NCBI RefSeq assembly: GCF_963677125.1
Contig: NZ_OY781882.1
Location: 1,434,501 to 1,498,500 of the forward strand
From: an uncultured Desulfobacter sp.
Lineage (GTDB): Bacteria; Desulfobacterota; Desulfobacteria; Desulfobacterales; Desulfobacteraceae
Length of the DNA stretch: 64,000 bases
Direction: 5' to 3'
Numbering within the stretch: position 1 is the stretch's first letter; every line of letters begins with the position of its first letter. Below the pieces are notes generated by a model. That model worked only from the letters and a program-made list of their open reading frames with translations. It was not told the origin of the DNA and ran no database searches. Below, piece by piece: positions 26,712-36,297 of the stretch. The position numbers and the translations under genes are program-made.

Positions 26712-28691
26712 TTATGGCAATGCAAACCTGGCAACCAGTTGATTGAGTCTTTCAGCCAGTTTGGATAAATCTAAAGAGCTCTCATTGACCTGGGTGCTAC
26801 CATCTCGCATCTCACCCGATGCCTGGCTGACAATTTGAACATCTTGACTGACCTCTCCGGCTACGACAGATGCCTGGGTGACGTTTTCATTTACTTCATT
26901 AACCCCCTGCCCTGCCTGACTCACGTTATGTGCAATTTCCTGTGTGGTTGCACTTTGCTCTTCAATAGCCGCTGCTACTGCTGTAACAATGGAATTAATT
27001 TCATTTATAACTTTTACAATAGATTCAATGGCATCAACCGATTCTTTTGTGGTGGCCTGTACCTCGCCTATCCTGGAACCGATTTCACTGGTGGCATCGG
27101 CAGTTTGCTGGGCAAGAGCCTTAATCTCTCCGGCAACCACAGCAAATCCTTTTCCGGACTCCCCTGCCCTTGCTGCTTCAATCGTCGCATTCAGAGCCAA
27201 AAGATTGGTCTGCTCAGAAATTTCAGCAATGGTCTCAGTAACTCTACTGATTTGGGACGCGGCCTGCCCCAGATCGTTAACCTTAGTAGAGACCTCTTCG
27301 GCCTGTTTCACGGCATCCATAGTTGTTTGACTGCCTTTGGCCGTGTTGGATGCAATTTCCGAAATTGTCGAAGACATCTCTTCGGCTGCAGCAACAATCA
27401 TCTGAATATTGGCAGACGTCTGCTCCGTGGCTGCAGCAACACCGGTCATGTTTGCGGTCATCTCTTCTGCGGCGGCCGCAACAGTGTTTGCTCTTTGCGA
27501 TGTTTGCTCGGCATTGGTTGCCATTTTCTCTGAAATACCAGCCAATTCAGAGGACGACGAGGTAAGGGTCCGGGTGCCGTCGGTGATTTGGGTCAATATT
27601 TCCACCAAGTTGCCGGTCATTTTCTTCATACTGGCATAGATACCGGTGGATTTGCCGGCCTTTTCCTCAAATTTTGTTGTTAAATTTCCATCGGCAATGC
27701 TGTCTGCAATAGCGGCAATATCACCAGGCTCTCCGCCCAACTGAACCATGATGCCTTTAACAAATATGAGAATGCCAAGCACAATGATTATCAGGAAAAA
27801 CAGCCCTACAATGACAACCAGCCTTTGAATGGAATGAACGGCACCTAAAAATTCATCTTCATTTTGGGTTACCGTGATGCTCCAGCCCGTTGAATGAACC
27901 GGTGCAAATCCGGCGATTTTAGTCGCACCTCTAAACTTGTAAAGTTCAACACCGGCTTCCTGGGCAATCATTCGTTTGGCAATTTTTTCCATGCCTTCTG
28001 TCTTAGCAATATTAACTTCAAAACGAATTTTTGTAGATGGATGTGAAATAACCAGGCCAGTTTTATCAATCATAAACGGATACCCGGTTTCTCCAATTTT
28101 CACAGCTGTAATTTTATCGCTAAGTCTGTTGAGCTTGATGAGAAAAACCAATGCACCGCCAAATTGATTGGAAGCCGTACGTAAAGGTACAGCTAGGCAG
28201 ACAATCGGGTGTCCAGACGCCTTTGATAACAGAGGATCGCTTAAATTGGTCCGGCCTTGTTTCGCAATATTGAAGTAGTCTCGGTCGCTGAGGGAAGCAC
28301 TAAGGAGCTGTTTCGTGTTATCAGCAATAACTGTTCCTTCCTGATTTGTCATAACAATGCTTTCGTAGCGACCTTGGCATTTATTAAAGACTTTTACTAA
28401 AAATTGCTGTAGCGCCTGATCCGTAGGAACGGTATCTGAATTATACGCATTGGAAACTGCCTTGGTTATCACAGGTGCCTGGGCCAGGGATTCGGCATAA
28501 ATTATCTCCTGACTGACAATCTCTTCTGCCAGCATCGCCAAATCTTTGGCGATTTGCAAAGACTGGAATTCCGCGTTTGCGACCAGCGCATGGGTTGATT
28601 TACTTACAGAGAAATAGCCGATAATGGCAAGTGGAAGCATGGAGGCGATAATACCGCCAAGGATCAATTTGGATTTTAACGACAGCTTCAT
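26712..28691 (-). CDS. Methyl-accepting chemotaxis protein with dCache sensor
   Basis: A 659-residue chemoreceptor. Membrane helix at about 9-28, periplasmic Cache-type sensor (about 35-275: I-V-M-T-N-Q-E-G, D-R-D-Y-F, V-C-L-A-V-P-L), second helix at about 282-310, HAMP region, then the long coiled-coil signalling domain with the hairpin tip E-I-S-E-Q-T-N-L-L-A-L-N-A-T-I-E-A-A-R-A-G-E near 495-516. It senses a small ligand outside and controls CheA in the cytoplasm. D-Y-F in the sensor fits amine/carboxylate-binding dCache domains, but the ligand is unknown. TAAGGAG precedes the ATG. No che genes are nearby. Confidence 0.93.
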   Translation of the reverse strand: MKLSLKSKLILGGIIASMLPLAIIGYFSVSKSTHALVANAEFQSLQIAKDLAMLAEEIVSQEIIYAESLAQAPVITKAVSNAYNSDTVPTDQALQQFLVKVFNKCQGRYESIVMTNQEGTVIADNTKQLLSASLSDRDYFNIAKQGRTNLSDPLLSKASGHPIVCLAVPLRTASNQFGGALVFLIKLNRLSDKITAVKIGETGYPFMIDKTGLVISHPSTKIRFEVNIAKTEGMEKIAKRMIAQEAGVELYKFRGATKIAGFAPVHSTGWSITVTQNEDEFLGAVHSIQRLVVIVGLFFLIIIVLGILIFVKGIMVQLGGEPGDIAAIADSIADGNLTTKFEEKAGKSTGIYASMKKMTGNLVEILTQITDGTRTLTSSSSELAGISEKMATNAEQTSQRANTVAAAAEEMTANMTGVAAATEQTSANIQMIVAAAEEMSSTISEIASNTAKGSQTTMDAVKQAEEVSTKVNDLGQAASQISRVTETIAEISEQTNLLALNATIEAARAGESGKGFAVVAGEIKALAQQTADATSEIGSRIGEVQATTKESVDAIESIVKVINEINSIVTAVAAAIEEQSATTQEIAHNVSQAGQGVNEVNENVTQASVVAGEVSQDVQIVSQASGEMRDGSTQVNESSLDLSKLAERLNQLVARFALP

Positions 28692-29010
28692 AAATAATTC
28701 TCCTTAACTAGTTTCTCAACGTTGTTAAACAGTATGTTACATTTGAAAAATCAAATGGGGAAAGCACAAAATAGCCGTCAATGATATTTTTCTTTAGTGA
28801 CTTACTATCGATAGAAATCGTTCGTCGCATGAGGTTGCTTCTCTATTATATGAAGCAAGAAAGATATTGTTAGAATCCTATTATAATACAATTAGATGAT
28901 TGTCAAATAAAGTTATAATCAAACATTCATATAAAACCCCGGATTATCCGGCCTTTGCGGCAACGCGGAGATGAGTCAAAAAACAAATAATTTTGTCTAT
29001 TTTATAAATT
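28692..29010. other. Intergenic region, no gene seen
   Basis: 319 bases between the MCP start and the pstB stop, both on the minus strand. It should carry the MCP promoter and the end of the pst transcript. A short GC-rich stretch at about 28938-28973 may form a weak hairpin; nothing else is recognised. Confidence 0.45.
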
Positions 29011-29712
29011 TTAAGGCGTTATTAGTTGCCGATTGTGCAAAATAAACTGATGATCGGCAATGCGCTTCACCTGATCCATATAGTGGGAAACCATGATGAT
29101 GGTACATCGGCTTTTCAGTCGAGCCAATAGTTCCTCAATGACCTGAACCGAGGTTTCATCTAAACTGGAAGTGGGCTCATCCAACAGCAGAACCTGGGGG
29201 GATAGAACAAGGGATCTCGCCAGGCACAGCCGTTGCTGCTGACCTCCGGAAAGAAGGCGTGCATCATCGGACAGGCGGTCCTTGACCTCATCCCATAAAA
29301 AGGCATGTTCAAGGGATTTTTTTACTTTTTCCTGGATGCTGCCCTGATTTTTGCATCCGGCAAGCTTAAGAGGAAATGCAACATTTCTGTAAATGCTCAT
29401 GGGCAATGGATTGGGAGTCTGAAATACCATCCCCACCCTTTTTCGCAATTCAGGCAAAGCATAGTCCTTTTGAAAAATATTTTCAAATCCATCACCGAAA
29501 TCAATGGTCACCTGTCCATCAACCCTCGCGCCTTCCATACTGTTGCAAAGCCGGTTTAATATGGTGAGAAATGAGGATTTGCCCTGCCCTGACGGCCCGG
29601 TAATGGAAGTGATCGTATTGGCATAAATGTCAATATTAATATCTTCCAGGATGGTCCGGGACCTGTAATAAAAATAGAGATCTCTGATTTTTACTTTAAC
29701 CGAAGTTTGCAT
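29011..29712 (-). CDS. pstB: Phosphate ABC transporter ATPase PstB
   Basis: A 233-residue ABC ATPase: Walker A G-P-S-G-Q-G-K-S (39-46), Q-loop V-F-Q-T-P-N-P-L-P-M-S-I (PstB-like), signature L-S-G-G-Q-Q-Q-R, Walker B V-L-L-L-D-E-P-T-S-S-L-D and switch His in V-S-H-Y-M. It powers phosphate uptake by PstSCA. It is a little shorter than E. coli PstB (257). It starts nine bases after pstA. No phoU follows, unlike many pst operons. Confidence 0.9.
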   Translation of the reverse strand: MQTSVKVKIRDLYFYYRSRTILEDINIDIYANTITSITGPSGQGKSSFLTILNRLCNSMEGARVDGQVTIDFGDGFENIFQKDYALPELRKRVGMVFQTPNPLPMSIYRNVAFPLKLAGCKNQGSIQEKVKKSLEHAFLWDEVKDRLSDDARLLSGGQQQRLCLARSLVLSPQVLLLDEPTSSLDETSVQVIEELLARLKSRCTIIMVSHYMDQVKRIADHQFILHNRQLITP

Positions 29713-29721
29713 ACCTGATTC

Positions 29722-30606
29722 CTATCCCATGATTCCTGCCCTGCGATCAATCAGCGTCTTGATGACATGGGCAAATATAAAAAGTATTGAACAGATCAAA
29801 AGCAGGATTAAGGCAGCACCATATCCTTTCACCAGTTCTGTAGAGTCCGTGTATTCCGATGCCGTATAATATATAAAAAACGGCAGAGCCTCGAAACTTG
29901 CAAAAAAAGATTTAGGAACACCTGCGGTGGCAACCACGCCGGTAAGCATAATTACGGCTGTATCCTCGGCACACCGTCCAATGGCAAGGACCACACCGGA
30001 AACAATGTCCGAAAGTGCCAAAGGCAGCAAAACCAGAAGCACATTCTGCAGCTTTGTGGCGCCTAATCCCGGTGCTGTTAGGCGGGTCAACAGGGGGATT
30101 CTTTCAATGGCGCCCTGGGTGGTTTTGATAATATAGGGCAACACCAGAAACGCAAGGGATAAGGCTGAAATCAATAAACACGGATAAATTCGGCTGTTGT
30201 AAAAATGGTGTAAAAAGATGGTAATGGAAAAACCAAACAATCCGACGACAATAGAAGGGATTCCGGCCAGAAGATCTACCATAAACCCAAACACGATCCT
30301 GGCATTTGAAGATGCATATTCTGCCAGATAAATTCCGGCACAAAGCCCCAAGGGCAGTGCAATGCTTACGGATAAAATGATCAGCAAAAACGTACCAGCC
30401 ATGGCTGGAAACAGGCCGCCGAACACCTGGCGTTTGAGTAGGATGGCATCCAAAGGGCGGGTATCGGCAAAAATAAGATCAATATTCAGGGATCGCCCGC
30501 CTTTCAATATTAAAAATCCGATAATGATACAAACGCCGGTGGTAAGCAGCAAAGCGCAGACCCAGGAAAAAAAGGATAAAAGCCTGTCAGGTAATCTCTG
30601 TGACAT
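29722..30606 (-). CDS. pstA: Phosphate ABC transporter permease PstA
   Basis: A 294-residue permease with six membrane helices, the cytoplasmic coupling loop near E-R-I-P-L-L-T-R-L-T-A-P-G-L-G-A-T-K-L and the PstA-typical A-I-G-R-C-A-E-D-T-A-V-I-M-L-T-G. It forms the phosphate channel with PstC. The ATG overlaps the pstC stop by one base (TAATG), implying translational coupling. Confidence 0.9.
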   Translation of the reverse strand: MSQRLPDRLLSFFSWVCALLLTTGVCIIIGFLILKGGRSLNIDLIFADTRPLDAILLKRQVFGGLFPAMAGTFLLIILSVSIALPLGLCAGIYLAEYASSNARIVFGFMVDLLAGIPSIVVGLFGFSITIFLHHFYNSRIYPCLLISALSLAFLVLPYIIKTTQGAIERIPLLTRLTAPGLGATKLQNVLLVLLPLALSDIVSGVVLAIGRCAEDTAVIMLTGVVATAGVPKSFFASFEALPFFIYYTASEYTDSTELVKGYGAALILLLICSILFIFAHVIKTLIDRRAGIMG

Positions 30607-31454
30607 TATTCTATTCTCCGGCCGGACATACGCGCCAAAAAAATCCCGATACCTGTCATCAAATACAAAACAGCGCCGCTGACAAATATGGTCTTAAATT
30701 CAATGCTGTCAAAATCCGCAGCGATGATCATTGCAATGTGGGCGGTCAGCGTCCTGGCCGAATCCAAAACAGATGCCGGCAACATAACACTGTTTCCGCT
30801 GAGCATCAGGGCCACCAGAGTATCTCCCATGGCCCGGCCAAAAGCCAGAATCAACCCGGTCAGCACCCCGGGCCAGGCCTGGGGTAAAATTACATAAAAC
30901 AGTTTTTGAAAAGGGGTGGCTCCAAGGGAATCCACGGCATCCGTATAAATTTTGGGTACCCGTTCAAAGCTTGCGCAAAAAAATAGAATCATGGTAGGGG
31001 AAATAAGCAGGCCAAGCATAATGGATGCAGTCAAAATACTCAGACCTGATCCATGGGAAAAAAGATCCCGGACAAGGGGCACCAGCAGAAACACCCCTAC
31101 AAATCCGTAAATCACAGTGGGAATAGCAGTCATGAATTGAACAAATTTTTTAAGCAACCGGCCGGCCGGTCCCTTATGAGTGATCTGCACAAAAAAAGAA
31201 CACCCAAGGCTGATGGGTAAACTGATGACAAGACTTAAAGAGGCGATATAAAAGGTGCCTGCAATCATGGCGAAAATGCCAAACCGGCCATGGTCCGGCG
31301 ACCAGGAGTCGGTCAGGATTGTCCAGAGCATGCCGCTTTTAAGGACAGGCAGGCTCAACATCACCATGAACCCTAAGACACAAAGGGTGACAGCCGCACA
31401 TAAAAAAGATGCACCGGCAAAAACCGCCGGTGCACATTTATCTTTTAACGACAT
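30606..31454 (-). CDS. pstC: Phosphate ABC transporter permease PstC
   Basis: A 282-residue permease with six helices. It has the PstC/PstA-type loop V-D-S-L-G-A-T-P-F-Q-K-L-F-Y-V-I-L-P-Q-A and A-F-G-R-A-M-G-D-T-L-V-A-L-M-L-S-G. Second membrane half of the phosphate importer. The ATG overlaps the pstS stop by one base. Length is typical. Confidence 0.9.
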   Translation of the reverse strand: MSLKDKCAPAVFAGASFLCAAVTLCVLGFMVMLSLPVLKSGMLWTILTDSWSPDHGRFGIFAMIAGTFYIASLSLVISLPISLGCSFFVQITHKGPAGRLLKKFVQFMTAIPTVIYGFVGVFLLVPLVRDLFSHGSGLSILTASIMLGLLISPTMILFFCASFERVPKIYTDAVDSLGATPFQKLFYVILPQAWPGVLTGLILAFGRAMGDTLVALMLSGNSVMLPASVLDSARTLTAHIAMIIAADFDSIEFKTIFVSGAVLYLMTGIGIFLARMSGRRIE

Positions 31455-32290
31455 TAGTTGACAGGAATGAATCCCATCTCGGAAACAATCTTCTGACCTT
31501 CGGGACTAAGCAGATAGGAGATCAATTTTTTGGCAAGCCCTGTATATTCGTCTTTGGTATTGCTGTAAAGACCTCTGGCAACCTTGTATTCGCCGGATTG
31601 AACCGTTTCCAACGTAGGCGTGACCCCATCCAATGCAATCGGTGCAACTGTTTCATCCATATACCCCACAGAGACGTATCCAATGGCATAGGGATCATTG
31701 GTAACAGCCGCTTTCATGGCGCCGTTGGACGCAACAAAATTGGCTTTCCCGGGAATATCCCCTTTACCCAATGCTTTTTTCCAAAAAACCGCACGGGTAC
31801 CCGAAGACTTATCCCTTGTGTAAATATTGATAGGCCGGTCTTCACCGCCAACTTCCTTCCAGTTTACAATTTTCCCGGCATAGATGCCCTTGAGCTGTTC
31901 ACTGGAGAGCGCCTTGACCGGATTTGACGGGTGAACCACCGTGCCCACTCCGTCAATGGCCCATTTATACATGGAAAGATTATACTTTGAAACTTCTTCA
32001 TCCGTGGCTTTACGACCGGAGTTGCCGATATCCACCAGGCCTTCTCCCACCTGTTTGATACCGGCTCCTGATCCGCCGCCGGCAATGGTGATTTGGATAT
32101 CGGAATTCATTGTCATAATCCGCTTGGCCGCCTCTTTCATGACTGGGATATGAGCTGTACCCCCAGCGATGCGCAACACCCCTTTTTCGCCCTTAAATGC
32201 GTCAAGCTCGGATGCACTTAGGATACCTGCCGTAAATGTAATTCCAATCAATACAACAAACCATGGGAACAGTTTAAAGACCTGTTTCAT
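31454..32290 (-). CDS. pstS: Periplasmic phosphate-binding protein PstS
   Basis: A 278-residue protein with a signal peptide (about 1-27). PstS-type binding elements are S-G-A-G-I-K-Q-V-G-E-G-L-V-D-I-G-N-S-G-R and Y-T-R-D-K-S-S-G-T-R-A-V-F. It captures phosphate outside the inner membrane and delivers it to PstCA. First gene of pstSCAB; the ATG has AAGGAGAG. The 179-base upstream gap shows no clear Pho box. It resembles the shorter PstS type of delta-proteobacteria. Confidence 0.9.
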   Translation of the reverse strand: MKQVFKLFPWFVVLIGITFTAGILSASELDAFKGEKGVLRIAGGTAHIPVMKEAAKRIMTMNSDIQITIAGGGSGAGIKQVGEGLVDIGNSGRKATDEEVSKYNLSMYKWAIDGVGTVVHPSNPVKALSSEQLKGIYAGKIVNWKEVGGEDRPINIYTRDKSSGTRAVFWKKALGKGDIPGKANFVASNGAMKAAVTNDPYAIGYVSVGYMDETVAPIALDGVTPTLETVQSGEYKVARGLYSNTKDEYTGLAKKLISYLLSPEGQKIVSEMGFIPVN

Positions 32291-32443
32291 TTTTCTCTCC
32301 TTGTTTTTTATTTAAAATTACGATTAGAATAATAAATAAGTACAATAAATCTTGATATTTTTCCAGCGTGCGTCAGAAAAAATCAACCACGAACGAAGAA
32401 TTTGCCGACAATTTAAGGCCGAAAACGCTATTATCCCGAGGGC

Positions 32444-32458
32444 TATTTTAAGACAGCT
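32444..32458 (-). repeat. 15-base match to the 43.8-kb inverted-repeat element
   Basis: The reverse complement, agctgtcttaaaata, is identical to 43759-43773 inside the left inverted repeat of the element at 43.8 kb. It lies between the pstS promoter region and the PIN toxin stop. It may be a remnant end of the same small element; a 15-base match alone could also be chance. Confidence 0.35.
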
Positions 32459-32469
32459 CTTTTGACAGA

Positions 32470-32880
32470 TTATAACAGTATAGTTGTAAATGGATCCTTG
32501 CCTTTTATACGATAAATCGTAAAATCACGGTCAATGGTTGCAACCACATGTATTTGTTTTTTTTCAGCAAGCAACACAAGACATGAATCTGCAAAATCCA
32601 TGGGCAGATCCCGGTATTTTTCAGTTAATGATCTAATTCTTTGAAAGTCTCTATTATGAATGTCAGCAATTTCAACCCCACCACGGTTCACCCATTCAAT
32701 AAAATCCAATTGGGCGTTTCGATTAAAATCGAGTAAATGCAAGACTTCTGTGATTGAAGCAATAGTGGTGATAAGCAGCACCTGGTTGGATTGAATAAAC
32801 TCGACCGTTTTTTGATGATATTTGTCCGAAGAATCGAACAATGCAATCAAAGGACCGCTGTCAATGAGAATGCTATGCAT
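32470..32880 (-). CDS. PIN-domain toxin (VapC-like ribonuclease)
   Basis: A 136-residue PIN-domain protein. The acidic metal site is visible: D7 (I-D-S-G-P), E45 (T-E-V), D95/D98 (D-F-A-D-S) and D117/D119 (T-I-D-R-D-F). VapC-type toxins are Mg2+-dependent RNases held by a ribbon-helix-helix antitoxin. Its start overlaps the antitoxin stop by eight bases, the usual order antitoxin then toxin. RNA target unknown. Confidence 0.88.
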   Translation of the reverse strand: MHSILIDSGPLIALFDSSDKYHQKTVEFIQSNQVLLITTIASITEVLHLLDFNRNAQLDFIEWVNRGGVEIADIHNRDFQRIRSLTEKYRDLPMDFADSCLVLLAEKKQIHVVATIDRDFTIYRIKGKDPFTTILL

Positions 32881-33118
32881 TTTTTTTTGCCAGGAGCTTA
32901 TCTTTTAAAATTTTTTTTCTATCAACAGACAAATTTTTTTGACCACTGGCATATTTACCGAATAAATCCCGGCCAAGTTCCCATGCCGATTGCCTTTCCT
33001 GTTTCCCAATATATTCAACAAGACTTTTCCGGATAAGCTCCGATTTTGTAAGGCCAAGATTTTTTGCTAAGGTATTAACCTGTTGCTCAAGTATTGGGTC
33101 AAGCCTTAATGTAATCAT
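32873..33118 (-). CDS. Ribbon-helix-helix antitoxin (VapB-like)
   Basis: An 81-residue protein: M-I-T-L-R-L-D-P beta strand, then the helices Q-Q-V-N-T-L-A-K and T-K-S-E-L-I-R-K-S-L-V-E-Y-I of a CopG/ribbon-helix-helix dimer, then a basic C-terminal tail that would wrap the toxin. The start at ATG 33118 is fixed by GGAGGTGG just upstream; the longer frame to 33181 would run through the promoter. It should repress its own operon at the palindrome described below. Confidence 0.85.
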   Translation of the reverse strand: MITLRLDPILEQQVNTLAKNLGLTKSELIRKSLVEYIGKQERQSAWELGRDLFGKYASGQKNLSVDRKKILKDKLLAKKNA

Positions 33119-33139
33119 TTTTCCACCTCCGTAATACGA

Positions 33140-33169
33140 ATTGTAATACAAGAGTATGTTGTATGTCAA
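33140..33169 (-). promoter_or_regulatory. Toxin-antitoxin promoter with overlapping palindrome
   Basis: On the minus strand TTGACA (33169-33164), 18 bases, TACAAT (33145-33140): a good sigma-70 promoter starting about 15 bases before the antitoxin ATG. The 11-base palindrome TTGTAaTACAA (33141-33151) covers the -10, and the heptamer gtaatac occurs twice. This is a natural site for autorepression. Confidence 0.65.
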
Positions 33170-33301
33170 TTTCCATTTCAAAACAAAAAATTCCTTTTCA
33201 CCATCTCATAATTAGGCGTACAATCCATACAATTTTTGAGCATTGGATGATGTTGCATCCTTGATAAAAACAATTAAACCACCCTTGTATGGGAGAACAT
33301 G

Positions 33302-33604
33302 ATGTCCGAATCTGAAATTGAAAATTTAGAAAAACAACTCGAACTGCTTCTTGGTGAATCCGTTCCTGACCAAGCCGTTTATAACATTAATGCAGCCATG
33401 GAACTTGCCGGAATTCTTGAAGCCCAAGGGTTTACCTTTAAATTAAAAGACATGTGCCCTAAAAGTATGACCGAAACCAATTGGCGTGCAACATTTCTAA
33501 AAGAAGGTTCAGTATTTTCAGCCGAAAACCCCCAATCAGCCATAGCCGTGTGTACGGCAGCTGTTGATGCGCTTAGTCCTTTGTCCGGAAACAAACCAAA
33601 ATAA
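33302..33604 (+). CDS. Small conserved-type hypothetical protein
   Basis: A 100-residue soluble protein starting at ATG 33302, six bases after GGGAG (ATG 33299 is in frame). The N-terminus is an acidic helix (E-S-E-I-E-N-L-E-K-Q-L-E-L-L), followed by A-A-M-E-L-A-G-I-L-E-A-Q-G-F and a C-terminal helix. A cysteine pair C50/C81 is present. No family is recognised. It is on the plus strand between the toxin-antitoxin pair and the AAA/PDDEXK gene. Confidence 0.6.
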   Translation: MSESEIENLEKQLELLLGESVPDQAVYNINAAMELAGILEAQGFTFKLKDMCPKSMTETNWRATFLKEGSVFSAENPQSAIAVCTAAVDALSPLSGNKPK

Positions 33605-33712
33605 ATAACAAATGCCAAAAAAAATATTTTATCCGTTCTTGATGGGCCGGAAAAATGATAAAATAATTGATGTTTATTTTACATCTCATGAAGTAAATAA
33701 AAAGGCTGGTTT

Positions 33713-35422
33713 ATGAAAAAGATTCCCTACGCAGTAGGTAATTTTGAACAAATCATCAATGAGGGCTACTATTATGTGGACAAGACCCGATACATAGCCG
33801 AACTTGAAAACTGGCAGACCCCGATCTTTCTGCGGCCCCGGCGTTTTGGCAAAAGCCTTTGGTGCTCTACCCTGGAATGTTATTACGATATTAACCGCAA
33901 AGACAAATTTGACGTCCTTTTTGGCGACACCTGGATTGGACACAATCCTACGCCGCTTAAAAACAGTTTTATGGTACTGCGGATGAATTTTTCCGTGGTT
34001 TCAGTGAAACCTGACATCAGCTATATAGAAGACAGTTTTACTTTTACCCAGAGTGTGACAATAAGAACTTTTTTATCATATTATAATGAATATTTCGAAA
34101 AACAACCGGATATCCCTGAACGTTCCATTGCAGATCAATTACAGTTTATTATCGAAACCATTAAAAACAACAATCTACCGCCTCTTTACATCATCATTGA
34201 TGAGTACGACAACTTTACCAACCAGCTTGTCACGACCCAAAATGAGGGTCTGTATAAAAATTTAACCACAGGCGATTCTTTTTTGCGTTCTTTTTTTAAA
34301 GTCATCAAATCCGGCATTGAACTACAAAGCGTGGGCAAGATCTTCATTACCGGGGTGCTGCCCATCACCATTGACGACCTTACATCAGGGTTTAACATTG
34401 CCGAAATTGTCACCCTAGAAAAAAGGCTTGTGAACATGCTCGGATTTACCCATACGGAAACCCGAGACTATCTTGGGCGTGTCTTTGATTCCTGCGGGTT
34501 GGACCCGGCCCGTATGCCCGAAATCCTGGCGATCATGAAAAATCACTATGACGGCTATTGTTTCCTGCCTGATTCTGAAGAATCGCTGTATAATTCCACC
34601 ATTGTCACTTATTTCCTGAAAAACTTCATGTTAAGTAACGGCGAAATTCCCAGAGAGCTTATTGATGATAATCTTAAAACAGATGTCTCCTGGATAGAAA
34701 GGTTGACCACGGTCAAGGAAAACACCGATGCAATGATGGAAGCCCTGGTGTTTCGTAATGAATTGGAATACGATCTTAAACAGCTTGTGTCCAAATTTAG
34801 CATGCGCAATTTTTTAGAAAAGGACTACTATCCTGTTTCACTGTTTTACCTTGGCATGGTAACCGTCAAATCCCGCTACACCATGACCCTGCCCAACAAC
34901 ACACTTCGCGAAATTTTTGTTGACTACTATAACGAGCTCAACAACTTTGAGGTTTCCAGAGGATACACCCGGATGTTTGAACAGTTTGCCAAAGACGGGG
35001 ACCTTGAAAAACTCTTTGCAGGCTATTACAGCGCCTATCTTGGCATGTTTCCAGCCCAGGCGTGGGATAAAATAAATGAAAACTTTATCCGATGCACTTT
35101 TTATGAACTTTGCGTGCGATATCATTCCTGGGATTTTACATTCTCCATGGAGGTGAATTATCCGTCAGGCAGAAGTGACTGGGAGATGACGGGCAAATAC
35201 CATACGAAATTTAAAGACACCAAAACTATTATTGAATTCAAGTATGTCCCGGCAAAAAACGCAGAAAAAATTTTATCCCTAAAGGCACCTCACAAACGGG
35301 ATGCAGCCCAGGTACTTGGCTATAAAAAAGATGCCCTGCAGCTTTTCCCCCATTTTGATATCAAGGCCTGCCTTATCTATATTGCAGGAAACAAGGGGTT
35401 TCGTTTCTTCAACCTGGTATGA
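33713..35422 (+). CDS. AAA-ATPase-like / PD-(D/E)XK (DUF1703-type) protein
   Basis: A 569-residue protein of the AAA-ATPase-like plus PDDEXK_9 family, abundant in anaerobes and often multicopy. The N-terminal hallmark Y-Y-V-D-K-T is at 20-25. A P-loop variant R-P-R-R-F-G-K-S is at 41-48, I-I-D-E-Y-D-N-F near 161-168, and the nuclease-like C-terminus has F-K-D-T-K-T-I-I-E-F-K-Y near 502-513. Function is not established; a mobile or defence-related role has been suggested for relatives. It lies next to a toxin-antitoxin pair and the edge of the AT-rich island. Confidence 0.85.
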   Translation: MKKIPYAVGNFEQIINEGYYYVDKTRYIAELENWQTPIFLRPRRFGKSLWCSTLECYYDINRKDKFDVLFGDTWIGHNPTPLKNSFMVLRMNFSVVSVKPDISYIEDSFTFTQSVTIRTFLSYYNEYFEKQPDIPERSIADQLQFIIETIKNNNLPPLYIIIDEYDNFTNQLVTTQNEGLYKNLTTGDSFLRSFFKVIKSGIELQSVGKIFITGVLPITIDDLTSGFNIAEIVTLEKRLVNMLGFTHTETRDYLGRVFDSCGLDPARMPEILAIMKNHYDGYCFLPDSEESLYNSTIVTYFLKNFMLSNGEIPRELIDDNLKTDVSWIERLTTVKENTDAMMEALVFRNELEYDLKQLVSKFSMRNFLEKDYYPVSLFYLGMVTVKSRYTMTLPNNTLREIFVDYYNELNNFEVSRGYTRMFEQFAKDGDLEKLFAGYYSAYLGMFPAQAWDKINENFIRCTFYELCVRYHSWDFTFSMEVNYPSGRSDWEMTGKYHTKFKDTKTIIEFKYVPAKNAEKILSLKAPHKRDAAQVLGYKKDALQLFPHFDIKACLIYIAGNKGFRFFNLV

Positions 35423-35494
35423 AGTTTCGGTATTAAACCGGCAATTATCTACATGACCTAATTTTAAACCACCCAGGGGTGGATGATTGACGCC

Positions 35495-36292
35495 TTAAGG
35501 GTGCAATATCTGATGAGACCGTTCCATACCTTTGTTACTCAGTAAGGTCTTTTTTGCTGCGTCTGGTGCATCTAAAATTATAGCGTGTGCATGACTTGAT
35601 TTAAATGTCTTAATATCTGAATTCTTAAGGCCCCAGACATTTATATCAATATCAAATATTTCTGATTTTTCCGCCATTTCCTTACTTAACAGGCCTTCAT
35701 CAAACAAAAGTCTATAGACTTGAATTGACGGATGAAGAGCGTTTGCGTCAAGGTGTTTAACATATTCAAATGGATTCATTATAACATCCCTAATTAAGAC
35801 ACCCATCCTTATTGCTTTATTACAGTTACGCATTCGCCCCAATGAATAATGATTAAATGAGGATATGATTACTTGATCCACCATATTGTATCTACGGAGC
35901 ATTTGATCAATTTCCTGTTCAATTCCCAAATATTGAATAACACTGGTTTTAAGCTCAATATTTAATTCCAGATCCATCTGCTTCACAATCTCAAGGACTT
36001 CCTCAAGAAGTGGCAATCTACAGTGTTTATAGGCTGTATTTTTGTTATTATAATTAAATGTCCACAGTTCCTCTAAGTACAGGTCTTTTACAAAACCGCT
36101 TCCGTTGCTTGTGCGGTCAATTTGCTCATCATGTATGACAACGAGCTTACCATCTTTAGAAAGTTGAACATCAAGCTCTATGCCGTCAGCACCTAACTCA
36201 ATTGCTTTTTGAAACGCTTCTAGTGTGTTTTCAGGGGCGTGGGCACTTGCGCCGCGGTGTGCCCAGATTTTTGGGGAATTTGGTTTTATCAC
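35495..36292 (-). CDS. Glycerophosphodiester phosphodiesterase (UgpQ-like)
   Basis: A 265-residue GDPD-family TIM barrel. Catalytic and metal residues: H12-R13 in A-H-R-G-A, E21-N22-T23, E39-x-D41 and H54-D55. With no signal peptide it should be cytoplasmic, like UgpQ, freeing glycerol-3-phosphate from glycerophosphodiesters. It begins with GTG five bases after the Glf-LicD stop, so it is the last gene of a four-gene operon (43540 to 35495). In that context it probably supplies or recycles glycerol-3-phosphate for the cytidylyltransferase encoded two genes upstream; that link is inference. Confidence 0.87.
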   Translation of the reverse strand: MIKPNSPKIWAHRGASAHAPENTLEAFQKAIELGADGIELDVQLSKDGKLVVIHDEQIDRTSNGSGFVKDLYLEELWTFNYNNKNTAYKHCRLPLLEEVLEIVKQMDLELNIELKTSVIQYLGIEQEIDQMLRRYNMVDQVIISSFNHYSLGRMRNCNKAIRMGVLIRDVIMNPFEYVKHLDANALHPSIQVYRLLFDEGLLSKEMAEKSEIFDIDINVWGLKNSDIKTFKSSHAHAIILDAPDAAKKTLLSNKGMERSHQILHP

Positions 36293-36297
36293 TGCGT

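Noticed and set aside
26835..27533. A 232-codon frame antisense to the MCP signalling domain
   Set aside because: Low-complexity Gly/Cys/Asn-rich reading caused by the repetitive coiled coil on the other strand.
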